Shown in pieces: positions 43,162 to 48,685 of a stretch of DNA of 48,685 bases (its first letter is position 1; every line of letters starts with the position of its first letter). The notes below the pieces were generated by a model. That model searched no databases, was not told the DNA's origin, and was given only the letters and a program-made list of their open reading frames with translations. The stretch lies in NCBI RefSeq assembly GCF_900162815.1, contig NZ_FUGD01000080.1, positions 1 through 48,685 on the forward strand, given 5' to 3'. The position numbers and the translations under genes are program-made. The DNA is from Psychrobacter pasteurii. Its GTDB lineage: Bacteria > Pseudomonadota > Gammaproteobacteria > Pseudomonadales > Moraxellaceae.

Positions 43162-45564
43162 GTGGCAGAATTAAAAGATATTTTGCATAAAATAAATGCA
43201 CTGTGCGATAGCCCTGAGCCTTATGTGCTCAAAAGATTAATTGATACTTTACGGGTATCAGAAGCTGAGTATAAAAAAAATAACGACCTTGCTAATGAAA
43301 AAATCCAAGCCTTAAATACTCTTCTAAAAAAACATCCTGAGTATGCCAATGGTCTGGCTATTTTTGTTTTAACCCTACTCAATCAATACCACAGAATGTC
43401 GTTATACACCGACACAGGTATTTTTTCAGACCACACTTTCTCCAGCAGCTTAATGCGCTTAGTTGGGCATCGCTTCGTTCCCTTATTGCCTGAAGACGAC
43501 TCTATCGTCGAGTTGGTCGCTTATTTATTTGACGGTAAAGATGATGAGCGCTGGCTGGCTTGTATTGACAAGGGCTTATGGGATGAGATGGTTGACCTAA
43601 TTATGGTTGATGATGCTCACTTTGATCTTGTGGCCACTGTCAAAAACAACATCTTAAATGCCTTGGTTATTTTATCTTACCGAGTCAGCGGGATTGGCTT
43701 GCATCCAGATTTGATGAAAGCTTACCCCCAGATGCTTGATTATTCTGCTGCGTTTGTGGCACAAAACCAAGAAGCCGTTCTCTTTGCCAATGAGTACCGA
43801 GAAGCTCATCAGCTAGATGATTATCTGGATGTCACACCGCGCCGTGACATTGACCCTGCCCCTTTGCTGGTTATGCTAGATCAGTGTGACAACATTGTTA
43901 ACACCGTTCGTAAGCGTATTTATAAAACAGGGATATCGATTCGATTAACCAATATGTTGCTGCGCCTAGAGCAAAGCTTAAAACGTATGCACATCCTAAG
44001 TGAGCTGCTAACCAATGATGATAAGAAGCGTGATAAAGCCATTATTGAGCTGACTCAGGCCATTATTGTCAGTGTCAAACGCCGCTATAGTATCGGCTAC
44101 TTAATTGATAACAACACCAAGCTGTTGTCTCGAAAAATCACTGAAAACTCAGGGCGTGTCGGCGAACACTACATTAGTACCGATAAATCGGGCTACAAAA
44201 AGATGTTCAAAATGGCCGCCATTGGTGGCTTCGTTATTGCCTTTATGGCCACCATCAAGATTTTATCTTATGACTTAGATTTGGCTCCAATGAGTCGCGC
44301 CTTCGTCAACAGTATGATTTACGGCTTAGGTTTCGTATTTATTCATATTATTCATGGTACCGTTGCGACCAAACAGCCGGCAATGACCGCAGCAGCGATT
44401 GCTTCTACCATTTCTGATAGCTCTGGCAAAAAATCACACCAGTTAGCAAAGCTTTCAGAGCTTATGGTCGATATCATACGTACCCAATTCGTCGCCATTA
44501 TGGGTAACGTGCTAATTGCCATGCCTTTAGCTCTAATCATCTCTATAGTGTGGCTACAGGTTAAAGGCACTCCGATGATTGGTATCGAACAAGCCGAGCA
44601 TCTGCTGCATGACCTAGATCCGTTCCACTCTTTAGCGTTATTCCATGCGGCAATTGCTGGTGTGTTCTTGTTTTTATCAGGCCTTATTGCCGGTTATTAC
44701 GACAACTTAGCCTTATTTAATAATATTGGTGAGCGTATTGCCCGTCACAAGCTGTTGTTACGCTTCGTCTCAGAGTCTTGGCTACAACGCTTTGGTACCT
44801 TTGTGGAGAATAACTTAGGCGCCATTATGGGTAACTTCCTATTTGGTGTGTTCCTAGGCAGTACCGCGACCGTAGGCTTTATTTTCGGTATGCCTTTAGA
44901 CATCCGACATATTGCCTTTGCGTCTGCTAACTTTTCGCATGGTATCTTTAATATGGCAGCAGACGATTTTGGTCTGGGTGTTGTTTTGATATCTCTACTG
45001 GGTGTGGCTCTTATCGGTACGCTCAACTTATTGGTCAGCTTCTCCTTAGCCATAATTGTGGCCTTACGCTCTAAAGGAGTTGAAGTCATTGAATGGAAGA
45101 CCATCAGTAAATTGATGTACACTCACCTATTTACTCAGCCTAGAGACTTCTTCTTACCACGCCCAGAGCCGATGAAATACGCCAAGATCGATAGTCAAGG
45201 CTATATGATTTATGAAGAAGCCAATAAGACTCAAAAGCATAAACTGTTTCCAAAACACTTCGCAGTCCGCAGACTCTCTAGCGTCAGAGTGGTTCCAGAG
45301 GGAGTTGCTATTGACACCAGTCATACTGATGAGATGAATGAGAAGAAAGAACTCCAAGACAAGCTAACTACTGATCAGCCAACAACCCCTACTGAGAAAA
45401 AAATAGTCAAATTGGATGTTCAAGAGTTTGAATTGGTTAATCCTGAACTGCTCGAAACTGGCATCGTACATTCGGATACAGGGGCTAGCTCAAGCAACGA
45501 TAAGACAAAAAATGCCAAAACCCCGTTACCAAAGCCAAAAAATCCACCCAAGCTTCCCGAATAA
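43162..45564 (+). CDS. Membrane protein of the 'site-specific recombinase' (Gcr, PF10136) family
   Basis: The 800-aa protein starts at a GTG with AAGGG upstream. Residues 1-345 are a soluble helical region. GEHYISTDKSGYKKMFKMAAIGGFVIAFMATIKI follows; this GxHYI-x-Y-x-x-M-A-x-GG pattern and the next regions (HIIHGTVATKQPAMTAAAIA, GYYDNLALFNNIGERI, GNFLFGVFLGSTATVGFIFGMPLDIRHI) are how I recognise the family named after gonococcal Gcr. Six or so hydrophobic segments between 350 and 670 point to an inner-membrane protein. I see no catalytic Tyr-recombinase box or Ser-recombinase motif. The last 110 residues are a Lys/Pro/Thr-rich tail. The name should not be taken as evidence for recombination. 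No mobile genes adjoin. Confidence 0.8.
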   Translation: MAELKDILHKINALCDSPEPYVLKRLIDTLRVSEAEYKKNNDLANEKIQALNTLLKKHPEYANGLAIFVLTLLNQYHRMSLYTDTGIFSDHTFSSSLMRLVGHRFVPLLPEDDSIVELVAYLFDGKDDERWLACIDKGLWDEMVDLIMVDDAHFDLVATVKNNILNALVILSYRVSGIGLHPDLMKAYPQMLDYSAAFVAQNQEAVLFANEYREAHQLDDYLDVTPRRDIDPAPLLVMLDQCDNIVNTVRKRIYKTGISIRLTNMLLRLEQSLKRMHILSELLTNDDKKRDKAIIELTQAIIVSVKRRYSIGYLIDNNTKLLSRKITENSGRVGEHYISTDKSGYKKMFKMAAIGGFVIAFMATIKILSYDLDLAPMSRAFVNSMIYGLGFVFIHIIHGTVATKQPAMTAAAIASTISDSSGKKSHQLAKLSELMVDIIRTQFVAIMGNVLIAMPLALIISIVWLQVKGTPMIGIEQAEHLLHDLDPFHSLALFHAAIAGVFLFLSGLIAGYYDNLALFNNIGERIARHKLLLRFVSESWLQRFGTFVENNLGAIMGNFLFGVFLGSTATVGFIFGMPLDIRHIAFASANFSHGIFNMAADDFGLGVVLISLLGVALIGTLNLLVSFSLAIIVALRSKGVEVIEWKTISKLMYTHLFTQPRDFFLPRPEPMKYAKIDSQGYMIYEEANKTQKHKLFPKHFAVRRLSSVRVVPEGVAIDTSHTDEMNEKKELQDKLTTDQPTTPTEKKIVKLDVQEFELVNPELLETGIVHSDTGASSSNDKTKNAKTPLPKPKNPPKLPE

Positions 45565-45581
45565 ACATGGTAACTAATAGA

Positions 45582-45612
45582 CAATATTCAATACTATATT
45601 GTTGGGTATAAT
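45582..45612 (+). promoter_or_regulatory. Possible promoter and inverted repeat upstream of the SDR gene
   Basis: CAATAT (45582-45587) and ATATTG (45596-45601) form an inverted repeat with an 8-nt spacer, and a perfect TATAAT (45607-45612) follows 5 nt later. No -35 at good spacing. An operator overlapping a promoter is a guess. Confidence 0.3.
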
Positions 45613-45709
45613 AATAGTGAGACCCAGCTGGCTTATTCTTTGATAACCAGTTGTGAGAAAACCTAATCACTATAAAACCCGTTACTATTAAAACAAGAAG
45701 GATAAGATT

Positions 45710-46444
45710 ATGGGACGCTTACAAGATAAAGTGGTCGTTATTACTGGAGCTGCACAAGGTATGGGTGAGACTCATGCTCGTAAATGCTTTGAGAAAGGTG
45801 CTAAAGTCGTCTTAACGGATATTAACCAAGAAAAAGGGCAAGCTCTAGCCACTTCTTTGGGAGAAAACGCTTTATTTATCAAGCATGACGTCACAAACGA
45901 AGAAGATTGGTTAAACGTTGTCAAAATCACTGAAGAGAAATTTGGGCCGATTAATGTTCTGGTCAATAATGCTGGCATCACCATGGCGAAATCTTTATTT
46001 GATATGTCATTAGCAGACTATCGCCGTATCCTTGATATTAACCAAGTTTCTGTGTTCTTAGGCATGAAGTCGGTTGCCCCATCAATGAAGAAAACCAACA
46101 ACGGCTCTATCATTAATATCTCTTCTATTAATGGCTTGGTCGGTGGTGCTATTGGTTATACAGATTCTAAATTTGCGGTGCGGGGCATGACCAAGGCAGC
46201 AGCTTTAGAGTTGGCAAGCTTTGGTATTCGCGTGAACTCAGTTCACCCTGGCGTTATCGCGACTCCTATGATCATGCAAGGAGATACCAAAGATGCCGTT
46301 GATAGAATCGCAAAATCGATTCCTCTAAAACGCGTGGCACAACCTGAAGAGGTGAGTAACCTAATACTATTTTTGGCTTCAGATGAGTCTAGTTACTCAA
46401 CAGGTTCAGAGTTTATCGCTGATGGTGGCATGACCGCTCAATAA
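45710..46444 (+). CDS. Short-chain dehydrogenase/reductase (classical SDR)
   Basis: The 244-aa NAD(P)-dependent oxidoreductase has the cofactor loop TGAAQGMG (12-19), NNAG (86-89), Asn111, the active-site Ser138/139 in NISSINGLVGG, and Tyr150-x3-Lys154 (GYTDSK). Asp37 at the end of the second strand (LTDIN) suggests NAD rather than NADP. The nearest well-known relatives I recall are 3-alpha/20-beta-hydroxysteroid and FabG-like enzymes; substrate unassigned. SD AAGGAT. It follows the membrane protein gene by 145 bp. Confidence 0.92.
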   Translation: MGRLQDKVVVITGAAQGMGETHARKCFEKGAKVVLTDINQEKGQALATSLGENALFIKHDVTNEEDWLNVVKITEEKFGPINVLVNNAGITMAKSLFDMSLADYRRILDINQVSVFLGMKSVAPSMKKTNNGSIINISSINGLVGGAIGYTDSKFAVRGMTKAAALELASFGIRVNSVHPGVIATPMIMQGDTKDAVDRIAKSIPLKRVAQPEEVSNLILFLASDESSYSTGSEFIADGGMTAQ

Positions 46445-46458
46445 GTAGCTCACGCTAT

Positions 46459-46496
46459 AAAAAAAGCACAAGTCATGATTTAACTTGTGCTTTTTT
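46459..46496. terminator. Bidirectional terminator between the SDR gene and apaH
   Basis: AAAAAGCACAAGT and ACTTGTGCTTTTT (46459-46473 with 46483-46496) with a 9-nt loop and T/A runs on both sides. Confidence 0.93.
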
Positions 46497-46526
46497 ATTT
46501 GGACAGCTTTTTTATTATGACAAAAC

Positions 46527-47375
46527 TTAGGACTTTGGGCATTTATCGGAAGAGGTGAAAATCTTACCGTCCTCTAATCGATAGGCCACTAAGCAGTTAC
46601 CCCACACACAGCCCCCGTCTAAAGCTCTGGCTGTAGGCAGATCCACATCGGCCTTCAAGGCCGCCCAATGTCCGAATAATATTTTTCGATCACGTGGAAC
46701 TTCCCATTCAAACCAAGGACGGAATGACTCCGGCATTTTATCAGTCAAGCTTGATTTAAAACTAAACTCAAGACTGCCATCTTGCTGACACAACCGCATT
46801 CTAGTGAAGTAATTGGTAATGGCTCGGATCCGAGTAAAGCCATTGAGCTTCTCCGACCAATCGTCTGCTTCCCCGCTATAAAGCTCTGGTAACACTCTAT
46901 CAAGCTGAAATAAGCTGCTAGAAAGCTGTACCTGTACCTCACGAGCATATTTTTTTGCCTCGCTGATTTTCCAGTGAGGAGGAATACCGGCATGCACCAA
47001 TACTGTCTGCTCGTTAGGAAACTCAATTAAAGGCTGACATCTAAGCCAGTTAAGTAGCTCAGTACAATCTGGGGCATTTAAAATGGCTTCGGTTTGATCT
47101 TTTTTCTTTAAAGGGGCAAATCCACGCCATACTGCAATTAAATTAATATCATGATTACCCAATACCGTGGCAGCAGCACCCTGCTCACATAGGTTCTTTA
47201 CATGACGTAAGGTGGATAATGAGTCTTCGCCTCTGGCTACTAGATCTCCCACAAACCATAGCTTGTCTTGCGCAGGATCAAAATCTATTTTTTTTAGAAG
47301 ATCTAAATAGGCAGCATAACATCCTTGTAAATCTCCGATAACATACTCGGCACGATATTTCATATATTCACTCAA
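46527..47375 (-). CDS. apaH: Symmetrical bis(5'-nucleosyl)-tetraphosphatase (Ap4A hydrolase)
   Basis: The 282-aa metallophosphatase cuts Ap4A to two ADP, and can decap Np4-RNA. Metal-binding motifs are VIGDLQGCY (about 12-20), KLWFVGDLVARGEDS (about 38-52) and VLGNHDINLIAVWRG (about 70-84), then HAGIPPHW. Length is typical (E. coli 280). In relatives apaH follows rsmA (ksgA), often with apaG. Here a tnpB element has entered just upstream, leaving only 25 nt between the element's apparent end and the ATG, so its native promoter may be displaced. Confidence 0.97.
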   Translation of the reverse strand: MSEYMKYRAEYVIGDLQGCYAAYLDLLKKIDFDPAQDKLWFVGDLVARGEDSLSTLRHVKNLCEQGAAATVLGNHDINLIAVWRGFAPLKKKDQTEAILNAPDCTELLNWLRCQPLIEFPNEQTVLVHAGIPPHWKISEAKKYAREVQVQLSSSLFQLDRVLPELYSGEADDWSEKLNGFTRIRAITNYFTRMRLCQQDGSLEFSFKSSLTDKMPESFRPWFEWEVPRDRKILFGHWAALKADVDLPTARALDGGCVWGNCLVAYRLEDGKIFTSSDKCPKS

Positions 47376-47409
47376 TTTTATTGGTAGTATTTACTATTTT
47401 TGACTTCCT

Positions 47410-47429
47410 CCCCTCGCTAAACCGAGGGG
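47410..47429 (-). repeat. Right-end hairpin of the tnpB element (probable reRNA 3' scaffold)
   Basis: CCCCTCG and CGAGGGG (47423-47429 with 47410-47416, minus strand reading CCCCTCGGTTTAGCGAGGGG) form a 7-bp hairpin overlapping the tnpB stop. This is typical of the IS200/IS605 right end and of the guide RNA (omega/reRNA) that overlaps the tnpB 3' end. Sequence after it on the minus strand is GAGGAAGTCAAAAATAG, leading straight into the apaH leader. Confidence 0.7.
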
Positions 47430-48523
47430 ATTCCTACAGCTAGACGGTCAAGCCCGACCGCAAGGATGTTCTTAGCAGCATTGATATCTCTATCATGCCA
47501 TGTGCCACACTCAGCACAAGCCCATCCTCTTATTCGCAAGCCTGCTCTACCTTTTGGACTACTGTCACTTATTTTATGGCAGCACGAGCAGGTCTGGGTA
47601 GTGTAATTCTCATTTACCATCTCAAACTGACAACCTGCATGCTTGCATTTATATTCCAGTTGTCTTTTAAGCTCAAACCAACCTGCATCGTATGTCGATT
47701 TAGCGAGCTTGGTTTTTTTATTGGTAAATGAGCGTGATTTAACATCACCAACCACAATTAAGCTGTTATCTTTAACAAGCTTGGTGGTGAATTTATGAAT
47801 TAAGTCTAATCTTGTATTTTTAATTTTGGCGTGGATTGCTTTAACACGTTTTTTATTCTTAGCACGCTGGGCTACTGCTAATTTATTCGCCCATTTTTGC
47901 GTTTGCTTAATAATTAGCTTGTCACCATTTGATGTGGTTGCAGACTCTTTTAAGCCCAAATCAATTCCAACGCTGCCCTTACCACTTACTTGCTTAGGAA
48001 AGTCTTTAACAGTAATACACGCATACCAACGATTACGGCTGTCTTGTACTATCTCAAGCGTGTTGATTTGATATAGACTGAGGTTGTAACTATCGAATAC
48101 ATCTATGATGAGCTTTTGACCTTTAGATAGTGATAGCTGTAGGGTTGATCTCAGTACTTTCTTTCCCGTTTGTCTTGTACTTAGGTATTTGATAGCAGAC
48201 TTTTTAAAGGGTATCCAACCTAGTGATTTACGTTTGGCATCAGGACGATTGCTGCGCCAGCTAAGTTTGGCTTTTTTAAATTGTTTACGTGATTTAGCGT
48301 GTGTCTCATTGATAGCTTGTAAGGTTTGACTGTGTAATCCTAAATACTCACCGCTACCTTTGGTGTACTGGTTTAAATCATAGGCTAAAAAGTACTTACC
48401 GGTACGTTTTAGATGCTCAAAGCAAAGTGCATTAATATAGTTCCACACGAAGTTCACTGAACCGCTTAGACGATTCAGCTCTTTTATGTGTTTGTCTTTA
48501 ATGCGTAGCTTGAGGGTTTTCAT
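47417..48523 (-). CDS. tnpB: TnpB, IS200/IS605 (IS1341-type) RNA-guided nuclease with altered RuvC-II site
   Basis: The 368-aa protein has an N-terminal MKTLKLRIKDKHIKELN domain and helical WED/REC-like middle. The RuvC parts are SVGIDLGLKESATTS with Asp188, then IVVGDVKSRSF (257-265), where the usual Glu of the second motif is Gly259, then AKSTYDAGWFELKRQLEYK. A zinc finger (C312-x2-C315 and C336-x2-C339) follows, and WHDRDINAAKNIL with the third-site Asp (D344/D346). No tnpA is next to it, so it is of the tnpB-only type. Subgroups with VG(N/D)V-AKSxxDAGW are known to have lost the standard Glu; Glu284 or Glu290 in the next helix could replace it (inference). It reads toward apaH. Confidence 0.9.
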   Translation of the reverse strand: MKTLKLRIKDKHIKELNRLSGSVNFVWNYINALCFEHLKRTGKYFLAYDLNQYTKGSGEYLGLHSQTLQAINETHAKSRKQFKKAKLSWRSNRPDAKRKSLGWIPFKKSAIKYLSTRQTGKKVLRSTLQLSLSKGQKLIIDVFDSYNLSLYQINTLEIVQDSRNRWYACITVKDFPKQVSGKGSVGIDLGLKESATTSNGDKLIIKQTQKWANKLAVAQRAKNKKRVKAIHAKIKNTRLDLIHKFTTKLVKDNSLIVVGDVKSRSFTNKKTKLAKSTYDAGWFELKRQLEYKCKHAGCQFEMVNENYTTQTCSCCHKISDSSPKGRAGLRIRGWACAECGTWHDRDINAAKNILAVGLDRLAVGIPSV

Positions 48524-48576
48524 ATGCTTAGTATGGCAAGATTAATTTTAGCTTACAACCCTTTAACGACTTCTTA

Positions 48577-48591
48577 CGACAGTGTGTGTCG
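48577..48591 (-). repeat. Possible left-end hairpin of the tnpB element
   Basis: CGACA-GTGTG-TGTCG is a small hairpin 54 nt upstream of the tnpB start, where the left end of an IS200/IS605 element is expected. The exact boundary is not established; the upstream gene stop at 48624 limits it to roughly 48592-48623. Confidence 0.4.
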
Positions 48592-48623
48592 CCTTATATC
48601 CACCCCCTGAAGTGCATAAGTAT

Positions 48624-48685
48624 CTACACAAATTTACTAGCCGCCTCAGCAAAGTATTTTAGATCATCAGGGGAGTAGTGATTAA
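48624..48685 (-). CDS. C-terminal 20 codons of a leftward gene cut by the window edge
   Basis: Reading leftward from the right edge, an open frame gives NHYSPDDLKYFAEAASKFV then TAG at 48626-48624. It is short, but composition is protein-like and it is on the same strand as apaH. The family cannot be told from 20 residues. By context rsmA (ksgA), which usually precedes apaH, is a candidate, and its C-termini often have an ls-x-E-D-f-x-x-L-A pattern, but this is a weak match. Confidence 0.45.
   Translation of the reverse strand, partial: NHYSPDDLKYFAEAASKFV

Noticed and set aside
44745-45122. 125-codon minus-strand ORF inside the 43162-45564 gene
   Set aside because: Antisense to conserved membrane segments; Thr/Lys/Pro-rich translation without family features.
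43162-45564. Reading the 'site-specific recombinase' gene as part of a mobile element
   Set aside because: No attachment repeats, integrase or phage genes are near, and it has no recombinase catalytic motif that I can see.
47417-48685. TnpB element as a CRISPR-Cas12 locus
   Set aside because: The protein is TnpB-sized (368 aa) and there is no repeat-spacer array.
1-48685. tRNA or rRNA genes
   Set aside because: No cloverleaf with a GGTTCGAATCC-like T-arm or rRNA segments noticed in any spacer; a tRNAscan-SE run would settle it.

Overview
The window looks like a core chromosomal segment of an AT-rich gammaproteobacterium of the Moraxellaceae, most likely Psychrobacter or a close relative. 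This rests on gene content and on how the protein sequences read (Coq7-type ubiquinone hydroxylase, gpsA-sixA, prmB-aroC and lpxB-rnhB pairs, low-complexity N-terminal extensions). It was not tested by a database search. Nearly all genes are housekeeping genes, bracketed by IS200/IS605-type sequences at both edges. I saw no rRNA, tRNA, CRISPR array or prophage.

Layout. 1-630: a decayed IS605-type element, with the start of a leftward tnpB, a divergent tnpA broken by a stop codon, and a 20-bp perfect hairpin. 958-4734: yajC, secD, secF (Sec translocon accessory complex). 4872-7834: two transporters (MATE, DASS). 7958-18245, all leftward: an exported RidA-like protein, purF, cvpA, pyrD, a small membrane protein, gpsA-sixA, a nitroreductase and prmB-aroC. 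18609-24649, rightward: an L,D-transpeptidase, coq7, a TPR-like lipoprotein and a large lipase-like lipoprotein. 24734-27000, leftward: lpxB-rnhB. Then aroG (+), pepN (-), an uncharacterised protein (+), an orphan pal-like lipoprotein (+), an Sfp-type phosphopantetheinyl transferase (+) and an outer-membrane barrel protein (-). 35071-38766: a promoter and SAH riboswitch ahead of ahcY, then metF and rsmE. 39248-42943: two tandem acyl-CoA dehydrogenases. 43162-46444: a membrane protein of the so-called site-specific recombinase family, and an SDR. 46527-48685: apaH, a second unrelated tnpB element, and the last 20 codons of another leftward gene.

How the genes work together. ahcY and metF form a methyl-cycle unit: AhcY removes S-adenosylhomocysteine and MetF supplies methyl-THF for remaking methionine. 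An SAH-sensing leader in front of ahcY fits that role. aroG and aroC belong to the shikimate pathway, purF/cvpA and pyrD to nucleotide synthesis. lpxB, gpsA, pal, the L,D-transpeptidase, the barrel protein and the Sec genes serve the envelope.

Most notable points: (1) the SAH riboswitch, whose predicted transcription start falls at the first base of its P1 helix; (2) a TnpB at the right edge that lacks the usual RuvC-II glutamate and sits directly upstream of apaH; (3) repeated N-terminal extensions on core enzymes (SecF, GpsA, RnhB, PrmB, PepN); (4) a RidA with a signal peptide; (5) an annotated 'recombinase' family member that reads as a polytopic membrane protein. I found no strong evidence for a wholly new multi-gene system.
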